Assembly (NCBI GenBank): GCA_022711405.1
Contig: JAKLFC010000003.1
Coordinates: 62,001 to 126,000, forward strand
From: Bacteroidota bacterium
Lineage (GTDB): Bacteria > Bacteroidota > Bacteroidia > Bacteroidales > JAGONC01
Direction of reading: 5' to 3'
Length of the DNA stretch: 64,000 bases
Shown: positions 17,822 through 27,067 of the stretch, piece by piece
Layout: each line of letters starts with the position of its first letter
Numbering within the stretch: the first letter of the stretch is position 1
The notes under the pieces: model-generated
Seen by the model: the letters and a program-made list of their open reading frames with translations, nothing else
The model's database searches: none
What the model was told of the DNA's origin: nothing
Made by a program: the position numbers and the translations under genes

Positions 17822-20509
17822 ATGAAATCCCGATTTTCGATCCTGACCGTTGTTTTCATTTTTCTGTCCATTGAGCTGTATGCACAGAAAGACGATTTCA
17901 GGGCGTACAGCCGGCTCAGTTTTTATACGACGGAATCCACAGGGCAGGTGCTAGTACTGGTTCCTGAGGCTCACCTGGGGGAAGCGATCACCATTGATCT
18001 GGTCCACCTTGAAAAACACATCGTAAGGGGTTATGCGCTTCAGAAGGGTCTTGAAGCGGATCTTGTTCCTTTCCGCTTACAGGAGTTCCAAGAGGGAAAA
18101 GACACCCTGGTATGTTCCTTTTATGTGAACAATAAATGGCTTGGTTCATCCTATGTGGAAGTATTGAAATTACCGTGGAAATCCAATGAAGTAAAGATCG
18201 ATCATTTCAACGGAGGACTGGTGGTAGATGGCATGCCTTTCTTTCCGTTCGGGTTTTATTGCCGTACACCTGTTCATCCCACCCTTCCGGAGGAGGAGGT
18301 AGTCAGGGGATTCAATATGATCTCACCCTACCAGACCATTGAAAAGAAGACGGAGAGCGATCGCCGGGCCTACATGGACCGTTGTGCCTCCCTGGGGATG
18401 AAGGTCCATTACCAGCTTCTTTCTGTGGCCGGAGGAGGAGGGGTGAATCTTGCCGGTACGCATGCCTGGACAGCTGATGAAAGGAGGCAGTTACTGAGGG
18501 ACGAGGTAATGGCTTTCAGGGACCATCCTGCACTGCTGGCGTGGTATATCGCAGATGAGCCTGATGGCCAGGGAGTTTCACCTGATTCTTTAAAGGAAGC
18601 TTACCAGACAATAAAGGAGCTGGATCCGTATCATCCCGTAACTGTTGTCTTTATGACTCCCTCCAAAGCAAACGAATACAGGGATGTGATGGACATTGTG
18701 ATGGCGGATCCCTATCCGGTACCTGATTCACCATTGACGGAAGTATCCGAATGGACACAGCAGCTTTATAGGGTCTTTTATCCCGTGAAACCGGTCTGGA
18801 TCGTGCCGCAGGCGTTTGGCGGGGCTGAGTGGTGGAAAAGAGAGCCCACTACACGGGAGATCCGGGTGATGACCTATCTGGCTGTGATCCAGCGGGCTTC
18901 CGGCATTCAGTATTTTATACGTCACGGATTGAACCGTTTTCCCAAGTCGCAGGCCATGTGGGCTGAATGCGGTTCCATGGCCCTCGAGATGGCAGAGCTG
19001 GCGCCCTTCCTGTCGTTCTCCACGAACCATCCGGAAGTCATAACTTCCTCCGATGCGATCCAGGCCAGGGCATGGATGAACAGGGGAGAGACCCTGTTGA
19101 TCGTGGTCAATACCTCATCCGCACCATTGGCATACGAGGTAAAACTTCCTGACCTGGATGTCACAGCGGATGCAGAGGTACTTTTTGAAAACCGGAAAAT
19201 TGCCGTGAACAAGGGCAATCTGAAAGATATCATCGACGGGCTGGGAACCCGTGTCTACAGGGTAGTCACCGAGCCTTTGTTCGATCGTGCGGCGGGGATT
19301 CATCCGTCCAACCTGACCGTAGATCCTGGTTTTGAAGAAAGTTCCGAAGCCGGGATCCCTTCGGCCTGTTATGCCGGCAGAGGAGGCGACCGGGGAGCCA
19401 CCTTTTTCACTGACACGCGCACATCCTACCAGGGTTACCGGTCACTAAGACTGCAGACGCCGGAATCCGACCACGGTGTACAGTTATCCTTTTACCCGGT
19501 TCAGCTCATGAAGGGGCGTAGTTATTCCTTGTCGGTCTGGGCAAAAGCAGGTAAACCAATCAGCCTTGAAGAGAAAAAAGGCTTTTTTAAAAGAATAACC
19601 TCAAAAAAGGTCCGGCAGGAAGCTCAATCCCGGATGAAATTGTCCCTGGGTAGCACGTCTCAGGTATTTGCACTGGAAGGTGAGTGGCGGAAATACACTG
19701 TGCCGGTTCCGGCGATTGATGATGGCAAACCCCTCCGGCTGAATCCCGGACTGGAGCTGTTATCCAGGGGCGCTGCCTGGTTTGACCTTCTGGAAGTGAT
19801 CCCGGATATTCTCATAAAGTCAGCTCCCGTACCGCGGGAAGAGGGCCTTCAGGTAGAACTTACCTCCACACGTCCTTCAGGGGAGATCTTTTATACGACG
19901 GATGGGACCATGCCCGACACCCTGTCAAGCCCGTACAGTGAGCCTTTTATGATCAGGGAATCCTGCCTGCTGAAGGCAGCCATCTTCCGTGCAGGCAGCC
20001 AGGATGGTTATGCGGAAACCGAATTGCTGGTACATAAGGGTACAGGAATGACCATCCAGTACAACAGTTCTTTTTCAAACCTTTATACAGGTGGCGGAGA
20101 CCAGGCTCTTCTGGATGGGAAACGCGGCACACTCAATTACAAGGATGGTTTGTGGCAGGGCTTCCTGAAGAAAGACATGGAGGTGGTGATCGACCTTGGA
20201 GAAGCGGTGACTGTGAACAGTGTAACAGCGGGATTCCTGCAGGATCAGGGAACATGGATCTTCCTTCCCCTGGAAGTATCTGTCAGTCTTTCACTTTCAG
20301 GTTCAGATGAGATACAACGCCTTTCATCCACAGCGGATGATGCACTCAAACCTGGTCCAAGGAAGATCAGGGATCTGACAGCGAACTTTGGAGGTGTCAA
20401 GGCCAGGTATGTTAAAATAATCGCTAAAAATCCGGGGTTGTGTCCCGTCTGGCATAAAGGAAGCGGCAAGCCTGCCTGGATTTTCTGCGATGAAGTGATC
20501 ATTGATTGA
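17822..20509 (+). CDS. secreted TIM-barrel glycosidase-like protein, unassigned family
   Basis: An 895-residue exported protein whose substrate I cannot name. Signal peptide residues ~1-20 (IELYAQ). A beta-rich N-terminal domain (~25-125) leads to VVDGMPFFPFGFY, then a TIM-barrel-like region (~130-420) with LLAWYIADEPDG (Asp245-Glu246, candidate acid/base at the end of strand 4). The later strand reads PVWIVPQAFGG, with Gln where a clan-A nucleophile Glu would be expected. A beta sandwich (~425-480) and a CBM4/9-like jelly roll (~505-665) follow, then chitobiase-type (~690-745) and F5/8C (~755-895) modules like those of the GH20 neighbour. It begins 5 bases after that gene and is followed 10 bases later by the symporter. 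A hydrolase or a glycan-binding pseudo-enzyme are both possible. Confidence 0.7.
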   Translation: MKSRFSILTVVFIFLSIELYAQKDDFRAYSRLSFYTTESTGQVLVLVPEAHLGEAITIDLVHLEKHIVRGYALQKGLEADLVPFRLQEFQEGKDTLVCSFYVNNKWLGSSYVEVLKLPWKSNEVKIDHFNGGLVVDGMPFFPFGFYCRTPVHPTLPEEEVVRGFNMISPYQTIEKKTESDRRAYMDRCASLGMKVHYQLLSVAGGGGVNLAGTHAWTADERRQLLRDEVMAFRDHPALLAWYIADEPDGQGVSPDSLKEAYQTIKELDPYHPVTVVFMTPSKANEYRDVMDIVMADPYPVPDSPLTEVSEWTQQLYRVFYPVKPVWIVPQAFGGAEWWKREPTTREIRVMTYLAVIQRASGIQYFIRHGLNRFPKSQAMWAECGSMALEMAELAPFLSFSTNHPEVITSSDAIQARAWMNRGETLLIVVNTSSAPLAYEVKLPDLDVTADAEVLFENRKIAVNKGNLKDIIDGLGTRVYRVVTEPLFDRAAGIHPSNLTVDPGFEESSEAGIPSACYAGRGGDRGATFFTDTRTSYQGYRSLRLQTPESDHGVQLSFYPVQLMKGRSYSLSVWAKAGKPISLEEKKGFFKRITSKKVRQEAQSRMKLSLGSTSQVFALEGEWRKYTVPVPAIDDGKPLRLNPGLELLSRGAAWFDLLEVIPDILIKSAPVPREEGLQVELTSTRPSGEIFYTTDGTMPDTLSSPYSEPFMIRESCLLKAAIFRAGSQDGYAETELLVHKGTGMTIQYNSSFSNLYTGGGDQALLDGKRGTLNYKDGLWQGFLKKDMEVVIDLGEAVTVNSVTAGFLQDQGTWIFLPLEVSVSLSLSGSDEIQRLSSTADDALKPGPRKIRDLTANFGGVKARYVKIIAKNPGLCPVWHKGSGKPAWIFCDEVIID

Positions 20510-20519
20510 TGCTGCAGCT

Positions 20520-22310
20520 ATGATCTTAAAAGGTTCTGACTGGATAATCATCTTCGGTTTTTTTCTTCTGTCACTGCTGATCGGATTGATCGCTTCCAGG
20601 AAATCCGGTAAAAGCTATGCAGAGTTCTTTCTGAGCGGGCGGAGCATGCCGTGGTGGCTGCTGGGCGTTTCCATGGTAGCAACCACGTTTTCCTGCGACA
20701 CGCCCAACCTGGTCACCGATCTGGTTCGGCAGAGAGGTGTAGCAGGTAACTGGGCCTGGTGGGCATTTCTGCTGACCGGGATGCTGACTGTTTTCATCTA
20801 TGCAAAACTATGGAGAAGATCCGGTATCCTCACCGACCTTGAATTCTACGAGATCCGTTACAGCGGTCGGATGGCTGCCTTTGTCAGGGGCTTCAGGGCG
20901 CTTTATCTGGGAGTACTGTTCAACATTCTGATCATGGCCCTTGTTTCGCTGGCCATGATCAAGATCGGGGCGGTGATGCTCGGCTGGTCGCCTGTAAAGA
21001 CCCTGGTCATCATCATGTCGCTGACGGCTCTTTACAGTACCCTGGGAGGATTCAGGGGTGTACTGCTGACGGATTTCTTCCAGTTTGCCATCGCCATGGC
21101 CGGTTCGATCGGCGCGGCCATCTATGTCCTCCATCTCCCGGAGGTGGGAGGATTGGCCGGAATGATCCGTCATCCCGCGGTGGTTCCGAAGCTGAATCTC
21201 CTGCCAGCTTTTAATGACCGTGACGCACTGATCACACTGCTTATCCTTCCCCTTGCCGTACAGTGGTGGAGCGTCTGGTATCCGGGATCTGAACCGGGAG
21301 GGGGAGGGTATATTGCCCAGCGGATGCTTGCAGCAAGATCAGAGCACGGAGCGGTAAAAGCCACCCTGCTTTTCAATATCATGCATTATGCCCTGCGACC
21401 CTGGCCCTGGATCCTCGTTGCACTGGCATCCCTTATCGTTTTTCCGGACATTGCCTCCCTGCAGGCCAGATTTCCCGGCACCGATCCTCAGTTTGTAAAG
21501 CATGATTTTGCCTACCCTGCTATGCTCAGTTTCCTGCCTAATGGTTTTCTCGGTCTGGTAGTGGCCGCCCTCATCGCTGCCTATATGTCAACGATCTCCA
21601 CGCACCTCAACTGGGGCTCCTCCTATATCGTACACGATTTCTATAAACGGTTCCTCCATCCTGAGGCCAGTGAACGCAGGCTGGTATTCCTGGGGAGGAT
21701 CTCCACCATCCTGCTGACAGCAGCCGCATTGTTGTTTGCACTGCTGCTCAGCAACGCACTTCAGGCCTTTAACATCGTTTTGCAGATCGGTGCGGGCACA
21801 GGTCTTATTTTTATCCTGCGGTGGTTCTGGTGGAGGATCAATGCATACAGCGAGATCACTGCCATGATCGTTTCGTTTATCGTGGCCCTGTATTTTCAGT
21901 TCATTCATCCATTAACAGGCTTACCTGAGATGAGCACAGCGCTTCAGCTGATTACTGGCGTTGCGGTCACCACCATAGCCTGGCTCGGAGTGACCTATCT
22001 TACCCCACAGGTAGATAAGAGAACGCTGAGGGAGTTTTACAGGCTCGTCAGCCCGGGAGGACCGGGATGGAAGAAAGTGATACGGGATGCGGCAGCGGAG
22101 AATGATCCCATCGAACCGGCGGATCCATCGGGATGGAGTGTCCCGGCGGGTATCCTGGCCATGATCCTGGGATGCGTCTTTATATATGGCATCTTATTCG
22201 CCACGGGAAACTGGATCTATGCAAATTACATCATAGCCGCTATCCTGACGGTGGTGTCATTCATTTCCGGTTATCTGTTATTCCGGTTCGCGTGGAAAAG
22301 GATTCATTGA
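20520..22310 (+). CDS. sodium:solute symporter (SSS family)
   Basis: A ~596-residue inner-membrane symporter with about 13-14 hydrophobic helices. The N-terminus (SGKSYAEFFLSGRSMPWWLLGVS, then MVATTFSCDTPN) is the typical TM1-TM2 start of the family, and NWGSSYIVHDFYKRF in the middle is a recognised loop. The likely start is the ATG at 20520; a TTG at 20502 would overlap the upstream stop. Substrates in the family include sugars, sialic acid, amino acids and vitamins. Placement between exo-glycosidases and a sugar kinase points to uptake of a monosaccharide or amino sugar; that is inference. Confidence 0.9.
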   Translation: MILKGSDWIIIFGFFLLSLLIGLIASRKSGKSYAEFFLSGRSMPWWLLGVSMVATTFSCDTPNLVTDLVRQRGVAGNWAWWAFLLTGMLTVFIYAKLWRRSGILTDLEFYEIRYSGRMAAFVRGFRALYLGVLFNILIMALVSLAMIKIGAVMLGWSPVKTLVIIMSLTALYSTLGGFRGVLLTDFFQFAIAMAGSIGAAIYVLHLPEVGGLAGMIRHPAVVPKLNLLPAFNDRDALITLLILPLAVQWWSVWYPGSEPGGGGYIAQRMLAARSEHGAVKATLLFNIMHYALRPWPWILVALASLIVFPDIASLQARFPGTDPQFVKHDFAYPAMLSFLPNGFLGLVVAALIAAYMSTISTHLNWGSSYIVHDFYKRFLHPEASERRLVFLGRISTILLTAAALLFALLLSNALQAFNIVLQIGAGTGLIFILRWFWWRINAYSEITAMIVSFIVALYFQFIHPLTGLPEMSTALQLITGVAVTTIAWLGVTYLTPQVDKRTLREFYRLVSPGGPGWKKVIRDAAAENDPIEPADPSGWSVPAGILAMILGCVFIYGILFATGNWIYANYIIAAILTVVSFISGYLLFRFAWKRIH

Positions 22311-22383
22311 GTTCTCCACCGAGAATCCATTCTGCTGCAATCTGCATAATTTTCCTAATTTTACCGCTCCATTCTTCTGATGC

Positions 22384-23283
22384 ATGAAACCAATCCTTCT
22401 CATCATGGCGGCCGGGATCGGCAGCCGCTATGGAACCCTGAAACAGATCGACCGGATCGGACCCTCAGGGGAGACGATCCTTGACTACTCTGTCTTTGAT
22501 GCGCTCAGATCAGGATTTGAACGTGTCGTATTCATTATCCGAAAGGATATAGAAAAGGATTTCAGGGAGGTCATCTTTGACCGGCTCGATGAGAAAATCC
22601 CCGTAAGCTATGTTTTTCAGGAAATGGATGATCTTCCTGCCGGATTCACCTGTCCTGACGCCAGGGTGAAACCCTGGGGTACCGGCCATGCCATCTGGAC
22701 GGCACGACATCATATCCATTCGCCCTTCTGCGCCATCAATGCCGATGACTTCTATGGCCTGGAGTCTTTTCAAAATGCGGTCCTGTTTTTCGAAAAGCAA
22801 GAAAATAAGGAAGACTATTGCCTGATGGGATACCTGGTCCGTAACACGCTCTCGGAACACGGATCTGTCACCCGGGGCGTATGTCAGGTTGACAACAATG
22901 GGTACCTGAAAGGGATCGAGGAACGCTTCCATATCCTGAAAACAGAGAATGGGATCGTTTACAGGGAAAATGAGCAGGATCATCCTCTCGGTGAGGATAC
23001 GATTGTCTCGATGAATATGTGGGGATTTACCCCAGGACTGTTTGACTTCCTTGACCAGGGATTCAGGGAATTCCTGAAAGAAAATTCTTCACTCCCCAAA
23101 GCCGAGTATCTCTTACCTTCGGTCATCAACGATCTGCTTCAGCGTAACCTGATCAAAGCTAAAGTGATTAGAACCCATGCAAGATGGTTTGGTCTGACCT
23201 ATCATGAGGACCGGCAGAAAGTCATAGAAAATATCCGGGTTCTGGTCGGCCATGGAGTTTATCCGGCATCATTATGGGAATGA
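22384..23283 (+). CDS. sugar-phosphate nucleotidyltransferase-like protein
   Basis: A cytoplasmic enzyme of 299 residues with the NTP-transferase fold. The signature LLIMAAGIGSRYGTLKQ (residues ~5-21) is the G-x-G-x-R nucleotide loop plus Lys, and FCAINADDFYG (~118-128) supplies the metal-binding Asp. It differs from RfbA and GlmU in the second half and lacks a hexapeptide acyltransferase domain, so it would only join NTP to a sugar-1-phosphate. The next gene starts inside its end and encodes an N-acetylhexosamine-kinase-like protein, so the two probably act in sequence: sugar, sugar-1-P, nucleotide sugar. This use of the pair is inferred from context. Confidence 0.82.
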   Translation: MKPILLIMAAGIGSRYGTLKQIDRIGPSGETILDYSVFDALRSGFERVVFIIRKDIEKDFREVIFDRLDEKIPVSYVFQEMDDLPAGFTCPDARVKPWGTGHAIWTARHHIHSPFCAINADDFYGLESFQNAVLFFEKQENKEDYCLMGYLVRNTLSEHGSVTRGVCQVDNNGYLKGIEERFHILKTENGIVYRENEQDHPLGEDTIVSMNMWGFTPGLFDFLDQGFREFLKENSSLPKAEYLLPSVINDLLQRNLIKAKVIRTHARWFGLTYHEDRQKVIENIRVLVGHGVYPASLWE

Positions 23284-24341
23284 CCGGGAAAGATATCCCA
23301 TTCATTTACAAGCAGTTCGCCTGCAAAGGAACGTACTGCAGCCACCATCCCCACGGATCCGGTCACATCCATGCCACGTGGCTGTTGAGGACCAATGAGC
23401 CGGATGCCCCGGATTATATCCTGCAAAAGATCAGCAGCGATGTTTTCAGGGATATACCTGCGCTCATGGAGAACATCAGGCTGGTGACTTCCCATCTGGC
23501 AGGAAAAAACTGCCGCTCGCCTGAGCTGGTCCTGACAACCGGGCACCAGGCTCATTACGTGGATCCTGAAGGAGCCTGCTGGCGTATGTTCGTATATATT
23601 CCTGACAGCGTGACATTTGATCACCCCAAGGATATCAGAATGGCGTATGAAGCCGGTAAGGCCATTGGAGATTTTCAATACCATTTATCCGATATGACAA
23701 TCCGGCTGAACGAGACCATTCCCGGTTTTCATAACCTGGATCTGAGGATGATGGAATACCGGAATGCCATTCTTGAGGATCCTGCAAACCGATGCGCTGC
23801 CATCCAACGGGAAAGGGAAGCAGTGGAGGAAATCCTTCCGATGCTGGCTCCCCTTCAGCAGGTGATGGCTCTCAATCTTCTTCCCCTGCGTGTGACACAC
23901 AACGATACCAAGCTGAACAACATACTGTTTGACACACATCGCAATGCCATCTGCCTGATCGATCTGGATACCGTCATGCCAGGATATATCCATTTTGACT
24001 TCGGGGATGCCGTGCGAACCCTGGGGAATACGGCCGACGAGGATGAGCAGGATCTGACCCGGATCCATGTTGACATGCGCATTTTTGAAGCGTTTTCCAG
24101 TGGTTACCTGCAGGCAGCCTCCGGGTTCATCACCCGGGTGGAAAAAGAATGGCTCCCGCTGGCTCCTGCCTATATGACCTTTATCATCGGGCTTCGGTTT
24201 CTCACTGACCATATCCTTGGCGATGCTTATTTCCGCATCCACAGGACAGGTCACAACCTCGACAGGGCCAGGGTACAGCTTGCCTTTGCAGGCGAGCTGC
24301 TCCGTCATCAGCAGCAGATCCGCCATTGCCTGGCAATGTAA
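23274..24341 (+). CDS. N-acetylhexosamine 1-kinase-like (APH-fold) phosphotransferase
   Basis: A 355-residue cytoplasmic kinase of the aminoglycoside-phosphotransferase fold. The catalytic loop reads THNDTKLNNILFD (His209, Asp211) and the metal motif LIDLDTVMPG, both very close to what is known for NahK/LnpB of bifidobacteria, which phosphorylates GlcNAc and GalNAc at C1. True antibiotic phosphotransferases differ at these loops. It overlaps the nucleotidyltransferase by 10 bases; a second in-frame ATG at 23280 forms an ATGA overlap and is an equally good start. It ends the GH20 operon, and 60 bases later a convergent peptidase gene ends. Substrate specificity is inferred. Confidence 0.8.
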   Translation: MGMTGKDIPFIYKQFACKGTYCSHHPHGSGHIHATWLLRTNEPDAPDYILQKISSDVFRDIPALMENIRLVTSHLAGKNCRSPELVLTTGHQAHYVDPEGACWRMFVYIPDSVTFDHPKDIRMAYEAGKAIGDFQYHLSDMTIRLNETIPGFHNLDLRMMEYRNAILEDPANRCAAIQREREAVEEILPMLAPLQQVMALNLLPLRVTHNDTKLNNILFDTHRNAICLIDLDTVMPGYIHFDFGDAVRTLGNTADEDEQDLTRIHVDMRIFEAFSSGYLQAASGFITRVEKEWLPLAPAYMTFIIGLRFLTDHILGDAYFRIHRTGHNLDRARVQLAFAGELLRHQQQIRHCLAM

Positions 24342-24401
24342 GGATTATCTTAACGGTAATGAAACTGGTCGACGGGGGGAGCGGCGATAAATGGGATGTT
24401 C

Positions 24402-27047
24402 TCACTGATCCAGCGGACGCAGCAGCAATGCATTGAACAGCAGTTTGTACGTCCCCTGGGTCGAAGCCCTGAACTGCGGATTGAATCCATAGAGTACCAG
24501 CTGCCCTCTTCCTTTTCTTAACCAGATCATCACTGCCTGATTGGCCAGTTTCTCTTCATTTTCGCAGTATCCGCTCACCAGGATATCCTTTTCTGCATAG
24601 GTGGCGATCACACGGCGGTCCATGTCAAAATAGGGTATCTGGGTCGCAAATGCCGATGCACCTGCTGAAAACACACCTGTATGGGATGGCATCCCTGCGG
24701 TAAGGGGATGATCGGCCGCCAGATTTACCTGAAGGAGGGTTCCGGGGCAGTACACTTTCTGTTCTTTAAGCATGGCCGACATGTCCCTGAACGGCAATCG
24801 GAAGTCCTCCTTTTCGGTTTCACTATGTTTGATGGTAAGTGTTCCTGAAAATAGTTCAGTCGACTCCCCCCATGAAACAACGATACCTCCGTTGTCGATA
24901 AATGCCATCAGTTTTTCCATTCCCTTATCGCCGATCCCTTTTGTGAATTCAGGAGGGTAATTCATGGGGATGTATTCATCGCCCGATTTGTATTTTCCTG
25001 TCATAAGGATGGACTTGTTTTCACTGGGAAAGACCAGCACGTCATAATTCTCTTTAAAATCCGTTTTCTCAAAATCTCCCGGCCTGACCACCTGGTAAGG
25101 AATATGGTACTGGTCGAAAATAAAACGGGTCCAGCCGGCGTCCGCATCATGGAACCAGGATTCCACCAGGGCGATGCGCGGCATCCTGAAGGGCTCAGTT
25201 GCAAGCCTCACCGAATCATCCGGATAGATGGGTTCAGCAGTGATCTCTCTGAGCAATTGATCCATCTTGTTTCCATTCGACACCACAAAGCCGGCAGTGG
25301 TGCAGGTGATCCCATTCACGATGGCGGGTGCGGTCAGTCTTTCCACGTTCATTCCCAGGCTGCAGGCAAGAAAGGCCAGGGCATAGCTTTCATTGCGTTC
25401 CACGGGCAGGATGATCCGGCCGAAGGATTCCGGCGGGGGGTCCGCAAGGGTAAATTCTGCCGGGAGGGGCTCCAGTGCTTCGGTAAGACCGGGCTGAGGG
25501 CCGTTGATCTCAGCGGCATCGACTCCCCTGTGCAGTGGCAGCGACCAGGAAGTGATATCGTAGGGTTTGATGATCTCCCCATCGGGGGTATAGTGCCTAA
25601 CGGGGTAGTGCTGCCGCTCCATGACCTCTTTGATGAAAGGGCGGAAAGGTTGTGCCATTGGAATGACAATATCCCCTTTTCTGTACAGGGAACCGTTAAT
25701 GTCCCTATCCCCCGGCAGTTGATACAGCGCCAGGTTATGTTCCCTGAGGAGGGCTGTCAATCCTGCCAGTTCCCCCTGATCGTGTTGCTTCAGAGGCAGA
25801 ATGTAGTAAAAAGGCGGCTCTGTTTTGCCTTTTTGAACCTCTTTCCTGCATAGCTCATTTCGGAAAGCGAGGATGCTCTTGTCGTAAGTGGCAGCTGTAT
25901 TCAGGATGGAGTACGTGGAGGAGATCTCATAACCGACCAGGTCGCTCAGCCGCCACCATCCACCGGGCCACGGCGCGGGCATGTTGATGCTTTTCTTGTA
26001 CTCGGAGAGCCCTTTTCCATGCACCTTTAGCTCAGAAGGTTCAATAAAGACCGGGCTTGCAATGTGAGCACCGGCGCTTTCGGTCAGAAATGAGATGACG
26101 TTTTTCCATTTGCACGTCTCGGTCGATCCCGGCCAGTAGTCATCGTACAGGAATCGTTGTGCGATGCCTTTCAGTCCGTCGGCGGTCATATCGTTCAGCA
26201 TATGGGTGCCAAAAACACTTACCCAGTTCCAGATGCCTGCATCAATATTTTCGGCAATGGGGTCATGTGGCGGCGGAACGAAGTACCGTACACCGGTGGG
26301 TCCCATCTGGTGCTTATCCACCATCACCTGCGGGAACCAGTCGAGAGAATACACGGCCGACACGGCCCTGGTATCCATCTGGCTGAGGGTGATGAAATCC
26401 CGGTTATTGTCGTGCCCTGCGTACTTATGGTAAACTCCGGGCATGGTGCTGCCCTCATACATGGTTCCCCTGTATTTCAGATAATGTTCCACCATCATAT
26501 CCATACCATCGGGATTGTGGGTGGGTATGATCATCCATACGACCCGGCTGAGCCATTCAAGTTTCCGGGCATCTCCGGTGGTGACAAGATCATAGGCGAT
26601 CAGCGGAGCAGCCTGCGCAGGAGCCACTTCGTTCGAATGCATCGACAGGGTGGCCATGACGAACACTTTTCCTGTACGGATCATGGATTCCAGCTCGCTG
26701 GCCGGGATATCGGGATCCAGGGCCAGCCTGCGGTTGATCTCCCGGAGCCGTTCAAGGTCGCGGATATTTTCAGCCGATGATATGAATGCGATATACATCT
26801 GCTTTCCCATGGGCGACTGACCTATCTCCACCAGCTTTAACCTGTCGCTTCCTGTATCCAGCATGTTGAGATACTCGATGAGCTTCTCATAAGTGAACAG
26901 CTCCCGATCGGTGCCCGGCTGAAAACCGAAAAAGTCAGCCGGTGTTACTACAGTCGGGGTAACCACATTCTGCCCTTTCAAGGTCTGAATGACCATGAAT
27001 GACCCAATGACGGTCAAAATAGCCAGGATAAAGACTTTTATATTCAT
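24402..27047 (-). CDS. M14-family zinc carboxypeptidase, exported
   Basis: An 881-residue metallopeptidase. An N-terminal hydrophobic segment (MNIKVFILAILTVIGSFMVI) exports or anchors it. The M14 domain (~50-330) has zinc ligands His137 and Glu140 in HSNE and His246 in DKHQ, the substrate Arg216 in HDNNRD, and the catalytic Glu323 in FLTESAG. The ~550-residue remainder includes a region like a glutamine-amidotransferase or DUF4350 fold (~640-880: RIALVESWFHDADAGW, and LVLYGFNPQFRA near the end), seen in many bacterial M14 proteins of this size. It should cleave peptides or peptidoglycan-type amides outside the cytoplasm. It lies 20 bases after the C69 gene in the same operon. Confidence 0.9.
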   Translation of the reverse strand: MNIKVFILAILTVIGSFMVIQTLKGQNVVTPTVVTPADFFGFQPGTDRELFTYEKLIEYLNMLDTGSDRLKLVEIGQSPMGKQMYIAFISSAENIRDLERLREINRRLALDPDIPASELESMIRTGKVFVMATLSMHSNEVAPAQAAPLIAYDLVTTGDARKLEWLSRVVWMIIPTHNPDGMDMMVEHYLKYRGTMYEGSTMPGVYHKYAGHDNNRDFITLSQMDTRAVSAVYSLDWFPQVMVDKHQMGPTGVRYFVPPPHDPIAENIDAGIWNWVSVFGTHMLNDMTADGLKGIAQRFLYDDYWPGSTETCKWKNVISFLTESAGAHIASPVFIEPSELKVHGKGLSEYKKSINMPAPWPGGWWRLSDLVGYEISSTYSILNTAATYDKSILAFRNELCRKEVQKGKTEPPFYYILPLKQHDQGELAGLTALLREHNLALYQLPGDRDINGSLYRKGDIVIPMAQPFRPFIKEVMERQHYPVRHYTPDGEIIKPYDITSWSLPLHRGVDAAEINGPQPGLTEALEPLPAEFTLADPPPESFGRIILPVERNESYALAFLACSLGMNVERLTAPAIVNGITCTTAGFVVSNGNKMDQLLREITAEPIYPDDSVRLATEPFRMPRIALVESWFHDADAGWTRFIFDQYHIPYQVVRPGDFEKTDFKENYDVLVFPSENKSILMTGKYKSGDEYIPMNYPPEFTKGIGDKGMEKLMAFIDNGGIVVSWGESTELFSGTLTIKHSETEKEDFRLPFRDMSAMLKEQKVYCPGTLLQVNLAADHPLTAGMPSHTGVFSAGASAFATQIPYFDMDRRVIATYAEKDILVSGYCENEEKLANQAVMIWLRKGRGQLVLYGFNPQFRASTQGTYKLLFNALLLRPLDQ

Positions 27048-27067
27048 TTTAGATCAATAAGAGGATA

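Noticed and set aside
23274..24341. Aminoglycoside resistance gene
   Set aside because: The fold is shared with antibiotic phosphotransferases, but the catalytic and metal loops match the hexosamine kinase branch and the operon is about sugar use.
25104..25853. 249-residue plus-strand frame inside the M14 peptidase gene
   Set aside because: The M14 frame is complete on the other strand; this one has odd composition (many His and Gln) typical of antisense shadows.
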